Part shown: one piece after another, positions 5,112 to 10,852 of the stretch
Layout of the letters: each line of letters starts with the position of its first letter
How positions within the stretch are numbered: position 1 is the stretch's first letter
NCBI GenBank assembly: GCA_020438665.1
Contig: JAGQUE010000051.1
Location: 1 to 10,852, forward strand
Length of the DNA: 10,852 nucleotides
Direction: 5' to 3'
From: Nocardioidaceae bacterium
Lineage (GTDB): Bacteria > Actinomycetota > Actinomycetes > Propionibacteriales > Nocardioidaceae
Position numbers and translations under genes: made by a program
Notes under the pieces: model-generated
Database searches by the model: none
The model's input: only the letters and a program-made list of their open reading frames with translations
What the model was told of the DNA's origin: nothing

Positions 5112-7109
5112 ATGGGACGTTCCGTCCGACACTCGTTGCGTCGCGCCGGCGCCGCGGCCGCGGGGCTCGCCCTGCTGGTCATGGGCCAGCCGGCCCCGGC
5201 CCAGGCCGAGGACGCCAACCCTCGCACCATCCTGGCCGCCAAGGCCTATCCCGGGATCCAGCTCATTGCCACGACCTACACCGCGACCGTGACCGTCGCG
5301 ATTCCCACGGTCAACCAGACGGCTCTCAACAGCTTGGTCAATCGGCTGATCCTCCAGGCCGCCACCGGTGTCATCGGCACCAGCGACGCCGAGATCGCCG
5401 AGGCGATCGTCGACGCCATCGTCAAGTCCCCCGGTCGCTACTTCGTCGCCACCGCGCAGACCTACTCCGACACCGCCTCGGTCATCGGCGTCGGCACCGG
5501 CTGGGTCATCACGCCCGACGGCTACATCGTGACCGCTGCCCACGTCGTCGAGGCCGACCCGGCCGAGCTCGCCCCCGAGTTCGCCGCCAAGACCCTCACC
5601 AAGGTGTCCAACGCCTTCGTCAAGGGACTCTCCAGCGGCACGACGTCGTTCAACCGGAGCCAGGTCAACCGCCTCGCACGCGCGGTGACCAAGTGGTTCG
5701 CGGGCCATATGAGCGTCTCCGACCTGCGCACCGACGTGGCGGCTCTGGTCGCCCAAGGCAGCGTGTCGCAGGGCAAGAAGCAGGAGGCTGTGAGTGCCCA
5801 GGTCGTCGACGCGGGGGTCCCCTACCCCGGCAACGACGTGGCGCTGCTCAAGATCGACGGGGTCGACAACATGCCGACCCTCAGCCTGGGCGAGGATGGC
5901 GACGTGGCCGAGGGTTCGACCCTCCACGTGGCCGGCTACCCCGCCGCCTCGACGTTCAGCGGCGGCCTCTCCGCCGCTTCGCGCGTCCAGCCGACGGTGA
6001 CCGAAGGCCCCATCACGGCCATCAAGTACACCGCCGACGACATGCCGGTCTTCCAGACGCAGGCCCCGGCCAGCCCCGGCAACTCCGGCGGCCCCGTCCT
6101 CGACGATGAGGCCAAGGTGGTCGGCGTGCTCGTGGCCTCGGCCGTCGGCTCCGACGGTGTCGCCCTGGAAGGCCAGGAGTTCGTGATCCCGGTCAGCGTG
6201 GTCCAGGAGATGCTCGACGCCAATGGCGTGCAGGCGCAGGCCAGCGAGACCAGCACGGCCTATGACGAGGCGGTCGACGACTTCTACCAGGAGCACTTCA
6301 AGGATGCGCTGCCGCTGTTCCAGAAGACGCAGGAGCTCTACCCCGACCACCCCTATGTCGACACGTTCATCAACGACACCAACGCCGGCATCGCCAACGG
6401 TGATGACAAGTCGCCGGCCGCGGAGTCCGGCTCCGACTCCGGTGGCGGGCTCCCCGGCTGGCTGATCCCGGTCGCCGGTGGTGTCGCGGGTCTGCTGGTC
6501 GTGCTGCTGCTCCTGCTGCTCGTCCTGCGCAAGCGCGGCTCGGCCAAGGGGCAGCCCTCGGCCGGCTCGCAGCAGCCGCAGCAGGCCAATCCTGGCTATG
6601 CCCAGCAGCAGGGCGGCTACCCGCAGCAGGCGCCCCAGGCGCCGCCGCCCACCACGCCCTACCCGCAGCAGCAGCAGGGCTACCCCCAGCAGCAGCCGGC
6701 GGCACCGGCCTACCCCAACCAGCAGCCGCAGCAGGGCTATCCGCAACAGCCGCAGCAGCCACAGCAGCCGGGCTATGCACAGCCAGCCCAGGGCTACCCC
6801 CAGCAGCCGCAGCAGCCCTATCCCGACCAGGGCCAGCCCTATGCTCAGCCGCAGCAGGCCTATCCTCAGCAGCCGCTGACGCCGCCGCAGGCTCCCGCTG
6901 GCCAGGCTCCTCCCGCCGCTCCGCCACCCGGCTATGCGGCTCCCGAGCCGCCGGCCTACGCCTCGCCGCCGGCTCCCCCAGCGCCGGAGCCGCCCGGTTC
7001 TGTGGCCCCGCAGCCGGCGCCCTACGCGGCGCCCGAGCCGACGACACCGCCCGCCGATGAGCAGGCGCCGCCTCCGCCGCCTCCGCCTGCCGCGCCCCCG
7101 GCGGGCTGA
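5112..7109 (+). CDS. Membrane-anchored trypsin-like serine protease with Pro/Gln/Tyr-rich tail
   Basis: The 665-residue protein starts with a signal peptide (arginines, then [14 protein letters not shown], and AQA cleavage after residue 32). A chymotrypsin/HtrA-type protease domain follows, with all three catalytic residues visible: H144 in VTAAHVV, D242 in [11 protein letters not shown]325 in [10 protein letters not shown]. Between His and Asp there is a helical insert of about 70 residues (about 150-225) that HtrA proteases normally lack. No PDZ domain is apparent. Residues 381-430 look like one TPR-type helical pair ([20 protein letters not shown]). A transmembrane helix spans 450-472, followed by RKR, so the protease lies outside the cell and the 190-residue tail inside. 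The tail is made of GYPQQ/QPQQ/PAPP units and is probably disordered. A role in envelope quality control or signalling is inferred. The gene ends just before a strong hairpin. Confidence 0.9.
   Translation: MGRSVRHSLRRAGAAAAGLALLVMGQPAPAQAEDANPRTILAAKAYPGIQLIATTYTATVTVAIPTVNQTALNSLVNRLILQAATGVIGTSDAEIAEAIVDAIVKSPGRYFVATAQTYSDTASVIGVGTGWVITPDGYIVTAAHVVEADPAELAPEFAAKTLTKVSNAFVKGLSSGTTSFNRSQVNRLARAVTKWFAGHMSVSDLRTDVAALVAQGSVSQGKKQEAVSAQVVDAGVPYPGNDVALLKIDGVDNMPTLSLGEDGDVAEGSTLHVAGYPAASTFSGGLSAASRVQPTVTEGPITAIKYTADDMPVFQTQAPASPGNSGGPVLDDEAKVVGVLVASAVGSDGVALEGQEFVIPVSVVQEMLDANGVQAQASETSTAYDEAVDDFYQEHFKDALPLFQKTQELYPDHPYVDTFINDTNAGIANGDDKSPAAESGSDSGGGLPGWLIPVAGGVAGLLVVLLLLLLVLRKRGSAKGQPSAGSQQPQQANPGYAQQQGGYPQQAPQAPPPTTPYPQQQQGYPQQQPAAPAYPNQQPQQGYPQQPQQPQQPGYAQPAQGYPQQPQQPYPDQGQPYAQPQQAYPQQPLTPPQAPAGQAPPAAPPPGYAAPEPPAYASPPAPPAPEPPGSVAPQPAPYAAPEPTTPPADEQAPPPPPPPAAPPAG
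6585..7106 (+). repeat. Pro/Gln/Tyr-rich low-complexity coding repeat
   Basis: The C-terminal tail of the protease is built from irregular repeats of (G/A)YPQQ, QPQQP and, towards the end, (Y/P)AAPEPP. The bases are dominated by CAGCAGCC and CCG units. It is coding and in frame throughout. The repeats invite slippage, so length variation between strains and assembly collapse are both possible. Confidence 0.8.
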
Positions 7110-7121
7110 GCGCGGACGAAC

Positions 7122-7166
7122 CGGCCATGCCCCCAGCCTCGGACACCTAGGCTGGGGGCATGGCCG
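7122..7166. terminator. Perfect 18-bp hairpin between the protease and CAP-domain genes
   Basis: Bases 7122-7139 and 7149-7166 are exact reverse complements (CGGCCATGCCCCCAGCCT and its partner), separated by a 9-nt loop. The hairpin begins 12 bp after the protease stop, as expected for a terminator, but no T-tract follows on either strand, which is common in high-GC actinobacteria. Its right arm contains the TAGGCT box and the ATG of the next gene, so read-through transcripts would bury that start codon. Confidence 0.7.
7148..7153 (+). promoter_or_regulatory. -10-like TAGGCT, leaderless start of the CAP-domain gene
   Basis: TAGGCT is followed by six bases (GGGGGC) and ATG 7160. It spans the loop and right arm of the hairpin. 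A transcript starting at the ATG would not contain the left arm, so it would escape the hairpin. No -35 is evident. Confidence 0.45.
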
Positions 7167-7714
7167 TCTCTGCCTCCGTGACCCGGGTGCTCCTCGCGGG
7201 CGTCGCCGTCGCCGCTCTGACGCTCGCAGGCGCGCCCGTCCACGGCACCCCTTCTGCTGAGGCTCCCTCGGCCGTGACATCGGCTGCCGTCACATCGGCT
7301 CGGGAGGCCGACGCCTCGACGGCGGCGAAGGCAGGGTCGGTGTCGTTGCGGCCGCCCCTGGCCAAGGTGCTCGCGCGCGTCAACGCCGTCCGGGCGAGGC
7401 ACGACGCCAAGCCGTTGCGGATCCACCGGTGCCTGACCGTCACGGTCGCCCAGCCGTGGGCGGTCCACCTGAGCAAGATCCGCAAGCTCGTGCACCGCGA
7501 CCTGGGCAAGGTGTTCGACATGTGCCCGGGTTTCTCGCGACTCGGCGAGAACATCGCCGCTGGCTACCCGACGGCCGCCTCGGTGATGAAGGGCTGGATG
7601 CACTCGGCCGGCCATCGCGAGAACATCCTCAACAAGTCCTACACCCGCATCGGCCTCGGCCTGGCCCGCACCAGCGATGGCACGCGCTACTGGGTGCAGA
7701 ACTTCGGCGGCTGA
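7160..7714 (+). CDS. Secreted CAP/SCP-domain (PR-1-like) protein
   Basis: The 184-residue product has an N-terminal signal sequence (VTRVLLAGVAVAALTLAGAP, 7-26) and an Ala/Ser-rich linker to about residue 62. The CAP domain runs from about 66 to the end: LAKVLARVNAVRARHDAKPL at helix 1, VHRDL (H112), RLGENIAAGY (E130), and GWMHSAGHRENILNKSYTRI (H152, E154), then IGLGLAR and WVQNFGG. The four His/Glu residues form the conserved CAP cavity. C91 and C122 could form a disulfide, as expected outside the cell. Bacterial CAP proteins are secreted and mostly of unknown function. The start coincides with the right arm of the hairpin and a TAGGCT box. The protease upstream is also exported, but a shared function is not shown. 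Confidence 0.9.
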   Translation: MAVSASVTRVLLAGVAVAALTLAGAPVHGTPSAEAPSAVTSAAVTSAREADASTAAKAGSVSLRPPLAKVLARVNAVRARHDAKPLRIHRCLTVTVAQPWAVHLSKIRKLVHRDLGKVFDMCPGFSRLGENIAAGYPTAASVMKGWMHSAGHRENILNKSYTRIGLGLARTSDGTRYWVQNFGG

Positions 7715-7723
7715 TCCACCCTG

Positions 7724-7737
7724 GCCCCCGGCGGGGC
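7724..7737 (+). terminator. Short GC hairpin after the CAP-domain gene
   Basis: GCCCC-CGGC-GGGGC forms a 5-bp stem with a 4-nt loop, 10 bp after the stop. There is no T-tract, and a stem this short is frequent by chance in such GC-rich DNA. Confidence 0.3.
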
Positions 7738-7789
7738 TCATCACGTCGCGGGGCCGACGTGCGCCGTGGCCGACGCCACGCCGACCCCA

Positions 7790-7818
7790 TTGACGCCTTA
7801 TCTCATATCTGAGATACC
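7790..7818 (+). promoter_or_regulatory. Probable promoter of the XRE-MurA gene (TTGACG-17-GATACC)
   Basis: TTGACG (7790-7795) and GATACC (7813-7818) are 17 bp apart. The start of transcription would fall at about 7825-7827, on the GTG start codon, which suggests a leaderless message. The -10 is a poor match to TATAAT, so confidence is limited. Confidence 0.4.
7799..7816. promoter_or_regulatory. Operator-like palindrome TATCTCA-TATC-TGAGATA
   Basis: The seven-base arms are perfectly complementary around a 4-bp centre. The AT-rich site stands out from its GC-rich surroundings, overlaps the proposed -10 and lies 10 bp before the GTG start of a gene that encodes an XRE-type HTH. Autoregulation by that protein is the simplest explanation. 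Confidence 0.65.
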
Positions 7819-7826
7819 GTGAGGGG

Positions 7827-9545
7827 GTGACGGAGGACTACAAGAGCCGGATCGGCAACCTGATCCGCGATGCCCGCAAGCACCGCGGTCTGACCCAGAG
7901 CCAGCTGGCCGACCTGCTGGCGACCAGTCAGAGCGCCATCAACCGGATCGAGAAGGGCCACCAGAACCTCTCCCTGGAGATGCTGGCGCGCATCGGAGCC
8001 GCGCTCGACTCCGAGATCGTCGCGCTGGGCGGTGGCCCGACCCACCTGAGGGTCACCGGGCCTACACACCTGTCGGGCAGCATCGAGGTCAAGACCTCCA
8101 AGAACGCCGGCGTCGCACTGCTGTGTGCCTCCCTGCTCAACCGGGGCCGGACCACGCTGCGCAAGGTCGCGCGCATCGAGGAGGTCAACCGCCTGCTCGA
8201 GGTGCTCAACAGCCTGGGTGTCCAGACGCGCTGGCTCAACACCGACAACGACCTCGAGATCATCCCGCCGACCGACCTCAACCTCGACGCGATCGACGTC
8301 GAGGCGGCGCGACGTACGCGCTCGGTCATCATGTTCCTCGGCCCGCTGCTGCACCGCGCCGACGTCTTCGAGCTCCCCTATGCCGGTGGCTGCAACCTCG
8401 GCACCCGCACCGTCGAGCCGCACATGGCGGCGCTGCGACCCTTCGGGCTGGAGGTCAAGGCGACCGATGGCTTCTACCACGCCACGATCAACCGCGCGCT
8501 CGAGCCGATCCGGCCGATCGTGTTGACCGAGCGCGGTGACACCGTCACCGAGAACGCGTTGATGGCCGCGGCGCTCCACCCCGGCACGACGATCATCCGC
8601 AACGCGTCGTCCAACTACATGGTCCAGGACCTCTGTTTCTTCCTCCAGAAGCTCGGGGTGGGCGTCGAGGGCGTCGGGACGACCACGCTGACCGTGACCG
8701 GGCTCGCCGAGATCGATGTCGATGTCGACTATGCCCCGAGCGAGGACCCGATCGAGGCGATGTCGCTGCTCGCGGCCGCGATCGTCACCGAGTCCGAGAT
8801 CACCATCCAGCGGGTCCCGATCGAGTTCCTCGAGATCGAGCTCGCCCTGCTGGAGGAGATGGGCTTCCACTACTCCCGCTCCGAGGAGTACGTCGCGCTC
8901 AACGGGCACACCCGGCTGGTCGACCTGACCACCAGGCCGTCCCACCTCCACGCACCGCTGGACAAGATCCACCCGATGCCCTTCCCCGGGCTCAACATCG
9001 ACAACCTGCCCTTCTTCGCGCTCATCGGGGCGGTCGCCGAGGGCACGACGATGTTGCACGACTGGGTCTACGAGAACCGCGCGATCTATCTCACCGAGCT
9101 CACCCGGGTGGGTGCCAAGGTGCAGCTGCTCGACCCGCACCGGGTGCTCATCGACGGCCCGACCCGCTGGCGCGCCGCGGAGGTCATCTGCCCGCCGGCG
9201 CTGCGACCCGGCGTCGTCGTGCTCATCGCCATGCTCGCCGCCAGTCCGCTCGCGGTCTCGCCGGCCATGGCGCTCGATGCCCCGGCCGATGTGCTGGCGG
9301 CCGGGCGCGCCATCCTCAGCAAGAACTGCGCGCGCTGCCATGCCATCGACAAGGAGGGCGAGAGCCCGCTCGCCAAGGCGCCGGCCTTCCGTACGCTCGG
9401 CCAGCGCTATGCGATCGACACACTCGGCGAGGGGCTCGCCGAAGGCCTCGTCACCGCGCACGAGGACATGCCCGAGATCGTCTTCGAGCCGGACCAGATC
9501 GACCAGATCCTCGCCTATCTTCAGAGCATCCAGGTGGAGAAATAG
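7827..9545 (+). CDS. XRE-HTH/MurA-like protein, fused in frame to a cytochrome c (probable chimera)
   Basis: The frame encodes 572 residues in three parts. Residues 8-66 are an XRE/Cro HTH (LTQSQLADLLATSQSAINRI). Residues about 74-472 are a MurA (UDP-GlcNAc enolpyruvyl transferase)-like domain with the substrate pair K92/N93 (KTSKNAG), the catalytic-loop cysteine C189 (YAGGCNLGTRTVEPH), SEDPIEAM in the second half, VYENRAIYLTEL, and CPPALRPG near the end. MurA makes the first committed peptidoglycan precursor; HTH-fused paralogues occur in actinobacteria. Instead of the last 40 or so residues, the frame passes at about 466-472 into a signal-peptide-like stretch and a cytochrome c (heme C501, C504, H505). 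A cytoplasmic DNA-binding enzyme joined to a periplasmic cytochrome makes no topological sense. The GTG start fits the family N-terminus (TEDYKSRIGNLIRDAR) and the leaderless promoter. Confidence 0.85.
   Translation: MTEDYKSRIGNLIRDARKHRGLTQSQLADLLATSQSAINRIEKGHQNLSLEMLARIGAALDSEIVALGGGPTHLRVTGPTHLSGSIEVKTSKNAGVALLCASLLNRGRTTLRKVARIEEVNRLLEVLNSLGVQTRWLNTDNDLEIIPPTDLNLDAIDVEAARRTRSVIMFLGPLLHRADVFELPYAGGCNLGTRTVEPHMAALRPFGLEVKATDGFYHATINRALEPIRPIVLTERGDTVTENALMAAALHPGTTIIRNASSNYMVQDLCFFLQKLGVGVEGVGTTTLTVTGLAEIDVDVDYAPSEDPIEAMSLLAAAIVTESEITIQRVPIEFLEIELALLEEMGFHYSRSEEYVALNGHTRLVDLTTRPSHLHAPLDKIHPMPFPGLNIDNLPFFALIGAVAEGTTMLHDWVYENRAIYLTELTRVGAKVQLLDPHRVLIDGPTRWRAAEVICPPALRPGVVVLIAMLAASPLAVSPAMALDAPADVLAAGRAILSKNCARCHAIDKEGESPLAKAPAFRTLGQRYAIDTLGEGLAEGLVTAHEDMPEIVFEPDQIDQILAYLQSIQVEK
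9211..9243. other. Probable chimeric junction, actinobacterium to alphaproteobacterium
   Basis: Left of here the frame aligns by eye with MurA up to the LRPGVVVL segment. Right of here it reads as a bacterial signal peptide (LIAMLAASPLAVSPAMA) followed by a mature cytochrome. The segment encoding LIAMLAA (about 9220-9242) could belong to either gene, so the break may lie in a short identical stretch of about 20 bp. That is what an assembly join through a shared k-mer would leave. All genes afterwards have alphaproteobacterial character. Confidence 0.7.
9231..9545 (+). CDS. Small c-type cytochrome (5' end probably missing)
   Basis: This is the C-terminal part of the fused frame, treated as its own gene. 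It has the hydrophobic core of a signal peptide with an AMA cleavage site (about fused residue 482), then a single class I cytochrome c domain. NCARCH binds heme covalently, with the histidine as fifth ligand. The methionine in HEDMPEIVF (M548 of the fusion) is the likely sixth ligand. The C-terminal helix reads FEPDQIDQILAYLQSI. The mature part is about 90 residues, a usual size for periplasmic electron carriers of Hyphomicrobiales. ATG 9231 gives a signal peptide with no positive n-region, so the native start was probably further upstream and lost at the junction. The specific redox partner is unknown. Confidence 0.8.
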   Translation: MLAASPLAVSPAMALDAPADVLAAGRAILSKNCARCHAIDKEGESPLAKAPAFRTLGQRYAIDTLGEGLAEGLVTAHEDMPEIVFEPDQIDQILAYLQSIQVEK

Positions 9546-9701
9546 CGCTCGGAGCTCCCTGCGACCGGTGCGGGCACGGCAGCATTCCGGGCCGATTTCA
9601 CCACGCGCGGATTTGGCCGGCACCTCCTCACCTTCATCTGATAGGATCGCTCCGGTCAGGCGGGACGGCCTTGGGCGTTCCGGAGCAATCGGTGAAGGCG
9701 A

Positions 9702-9710
9702 GAGGGGAGG
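9702..9710 (+). promoter_or_regulatory. Ribosome binding site of the LprI-like gene
   Basis: GAGGGGAGG ends five bases before ATG 9716. It selects this start over the upstream TTG 9671, whose reading would prepend a charged stretch to the signal peptide. Confidence 0.7.
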
Positions 9711-9715
9711 ACGAG

Positions 9716-10084
9716 ATGACGGCACCGGGAACGATCGACGGAACGAGGTCTTCGGCGCGCCTGACGGTGGCGGGCCTTGCGGCTCTTTTTGCCGCGCTTG
9801 CCCCCTTCGCCACTCCGGCGACTGCAGCCAGCTTCAACTGCCGTACCGCCGACCGGCCGGCCGAGGTCGCGATCTGCAATACGCCGGACATCTCGCAACT
9901 CGACGAGGACATGGCGACGCGCTACTTCGAGGTCTACAACGCCATCGGCTATTCGGCGCGCAAGTCCCTGAAGGCCGAGCAGCGGCGCTGGCTGCAGCGG
10001 CGCAATGCCTGCGGCTACAATCCCTCCTGCATCCGCGCCCTCTACCAGGATCGTCTCGACGTCCTTTATTCCTACGGCGACTGA
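9716..10084 (+). CDS. Periplasmic LprI-like / DUF1311 protein
   Basis: The 122-residue product has a signal peptide (LTVAGLAALFAALAPFATPA, 16-35; cleavage near ATA, residue 37) and a short domain with four cysteines: C42, C54, C99, C105. The pattern FNCRTADRPAEVAICNTPDI, then LDEDMATRYFEVY, AEQRRWLQRRNACG and SCIRALYQDRLDVL matches the lysozyme-inhibitor LprI-like N-terminal (DUF1311) family. The cysteines should form two disulfides in the periplasm. LprI of Mycobacterium inhibits lysozyme, but most proteobacterial members are uncharacterised, so inhibition is only a possibility. No partner gene is seen. The 3' end, including the stop codon, is part of a 17-bp tandem duplication. The base composition and ribosome site differ from the genes left of 9230. 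Confidence 0.85.
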   Translation: MTAPGTIDGTRSSARLTVAGLAALFAALAPFATPATAASFNCRTADRPAEVAICNTPDISQLDEDMATRYFEVYNAIGYSARKSLKAEQRRWLQRRNACGYNPSCIRALYQDRLDVLYSYGD

Positions 10085-10101
10085 ATTCCTACGGCGACTG
10101 A
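10068..10101 (+). repeat. 17-bp tandem duplication over the stop of the LprI-like gene
   Basis: ATTCCTACGGCGACTGA occurs twice back to back (10068-10084 and 10085-10101) without a mismatch. The first copy encodes the final residues and the TGA; the second copy is just downstream and does not change the protein. It looks like a recent slippage event, or an assembly artefact. Confidence 0.85.
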
Positions 10102-10254
10102 CCGGCCCCACCGATCGGCGTTCGCGCAACGGCCAATCTCGTGCATGGCCGTCCTCCCCGTCCGCGGTGGCCGGGCGCTGCCTCAACGTGTAGCATCCGC
10201 CTCGACGTGACTGCACAGCAGGTAACGGCACCGCCGGTGCCCTTCCAGCTCCAT

Positions 10255-10258
10255 GGAG
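10255..10258 (+). promoter_or_regulatory. Ribosome binding site GGAG of the cupin gene
   Basis: GGAG followed by six bases and ATG 10265 fixes the start of the cupin frame. Confidence 0.55.
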
Positions 10259-10264
10259 ACGACA

Positions 10265-10852
10265 ATGGCGAAGCCCCAGTTCACCCGCATGTACGAGAAG
10301 GGCCTGCCGGGCGCCGGCCTCGAGGATTGGGGCACGATCCCGGCCGAGAGCCTGACGGCGGGCAGCCCCCAGCAGCGCGGCATGATGGTGCTCGACGACA
10401 AGGAGCGCTCGGTGACGGCGGGCGTATGGGAGTGCACGGCCTTCACCGGCCGGATGGGGCCCTATTCGTGCGACGAGTTCATGCTGCTGCTCGAGGGATC
10501 GGTCACGATCGTCGACGAGAAGGGCGGCGAGACGGTGATCAAGGCGGGCGAGAGCTTCGTGCTGCCCAAGGGCCTCGTCTGCCAGTGGAAGCAGACCGGC
10601 TATGTGCGCAAATTCTTCGTCATCTACGAGGACAACGCCATCCCCGGCCCCAAGGACGCCACCGGCCTTGCCGTCATCAAGCCCGACCCCAAGGCCACGC
10701 TTCAGCCCGCCGACGGTCCCGATCCGGCGCTCATCGTCTCGGGCAAGCCGGTCTGGCACGATCTGCTCGCCTATGAGGATCCGACCGGGCAGTTCACCGT
10801 CGGCCTGTGGAGCACGACGCCCTACGAGCGCCGCGTCATCCCCTTCCCCCGT
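10265..10852 (+). CDS. Double-cupin-domain protein (3' end beyond the window)
   Basis: The frame is open from ATG 10265 to the window end (196 codons). The product starts MAKPQFTRMYEKGLPGAGLE. The first cupin spans about residues 45-120: TAGVWECTAFTGRMGPYSCD, EFMLLLEGSVTIVDEKGGET, KAGESFVLPKGLVCQWKQTG, VRKFFVIYED. The second appears to begin near 160 (VWHDLLAYEDPTGQFTVGLW). The pattern 'LLEGSVTI.D..G......GESFVLPKG' is that of cupin_3/DUF861-type proteins such as ureidoglycine aminohydrolase relatives. The usual cupin-1 histidines are not all present in the first domain (PYSCDEF), so metal binding there is doubtful. GGAG at 10255-10258, six bases before the ATG, supports the start. Overlapping readings in other frames are Arg-rich shadows. 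The substrate is unknown. Confidence 0.82.
   Translation, partial: MAKPQFTRMYEKGLPGAGLEDWGTIPAESLTAGSPQQRGMMVLDDKERSVTAGVWECTAFTGRMGPYSCDEFMLLLEGSVTIVDEKGGETVIKAGESFVLPKGLVCQWKQTGYVRKFFVIYEDNAIPGPKDATGLAVIKPDPKATLQPADGPDPALIVSGKPVWHDLLAYEDPTGQFTVGLWSTTPYERRVIPFPR

Noticed and set aside
6585..6900. CRISPR-like or minisatellite array
   Set aside because: The repeats are short, irregular, in frame, and encode a GYPQQ low-complexity tail; there are no spacers of uniform length.
4869..7280. 803-residue minus-strand open frame antisense to the protease
   Set aside because: It is Arg/Gly/Leu-rich with no domain, has no ribosome site, and arises from the GC-rich third positions of the clear plus-strand gene.
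7827..9545. A genuine new enzyme combining DNA binding, MurA and cytochrome c
   Set aside because: The cytochrome carries an internal signal peptide, the MurA C-terminus is missing, and flanking genes switch lineage at the same point. A chimera explains all three.
9642..9647. TAGGAT as a -10 box for the LprI-like gene
   Set aside because: No -35 at 16-18 bp and 68 bp from the ATG; not distinguishable from chance.
7803..9725. 640-residue minus-strand open frame antisense to the MurA-like gene
   Set aside because: The composition is Asp/Gly/Arg/Val-rich shadow sequence, with no motif, and it covers a well-supported plus-strand gene.
9656..10759. 367-residue minus-strand frame across the LprI-like and cupin genes
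   Set aside because: It is antisense to two recognisable genes and crosses the gap between them; no domain is visible.

Overview
The window is high-GC DNA, densely coding, with two apparent sources. From position 1 to about 9230 it reads as an actinobacterium, probably Nocardioidaceae or a relative. The support is the protein families present (an XRE-MurA paralogue, a WYL regulator, a small 'ESTDGPVEH' Cys-rich protein, an AraC/VOC/UvrA-like cluster), extreme GC at third codon positions, and several start codons that directly follow a TANNNT -10 box, as in leaderless actinobacterial genes. From about 9240 to the end the genes look alphaproteobacterial (Hyphomicrobiales-like): a small c-type cytochrome, a periplasmic LprI/DUF1311 protein and a double-cupin protein, the last two with classical Shine-Dalgarno sites. 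Both assignments come from family recognition by eye; no search was run.

Layout. 1-1162 (minus): a compact cluster read AraC-type regulator, VOC (glyoxalase-fold) protein, UvrA-like ABC ATPase (cut by the window edge), with gaps of 10 and 2 bp. 1219-1338 (minus): a 39-residue Cys/His-rich protein with a strong ribosome binding site. 1339-1659: a non-coding stretch ending in a 14-bp direct repeat. 1660-2619 (plus): a WYL-domain regulator whose 3' end overlaps a convergent small Cys-rich protein (2561-2770, minus). 2837-3043 (minus): a 68-residue HTH protein whose promoter is covered by two matching palindromes. 3158-4951 (plus): an NADPH/F420-type oxidoreductase and a D-serine-dehydratase/D-threonine-aldolase-like PLP enzyme. 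5112-7109 (plus): a membrane-anchored trypsin-like protease with a Pro/Gln/Tyr-rich cytoplasmic tail. 7160-7714 (plus): a secreted CAP/SCP-domain protein whose start codon lies inside an 18-bp perfect hairpin. 7827-about 9230 (plus): an XRE-HTH/MurA-like protein.

The MurA-like reading frame does not end normally. At about 9210-9243 it runs in frame into the signal peptide of a cytochrome c, losing roughly the last 40 residues expected of MurA, and every later gene has alphaproteobacterial character. The simplest reading is a chimeric join of two genomes within a short shared sequence, not a novel fusion enzyme. Any annotation of the 572-residue product as one protein should be treated as suspect.

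The other items that merit a second look are regulatory: the paired GTCAA-N6-TTGAC operators over the HTH promoter, the TATCTCA/TGAGATA operator before the XRE-MurA gene, the hairpin that spans a start codon, and the repeated leaderless start pattern. I see no CRISPR array, tRNA, rRNA, insertion sequence or phage module.
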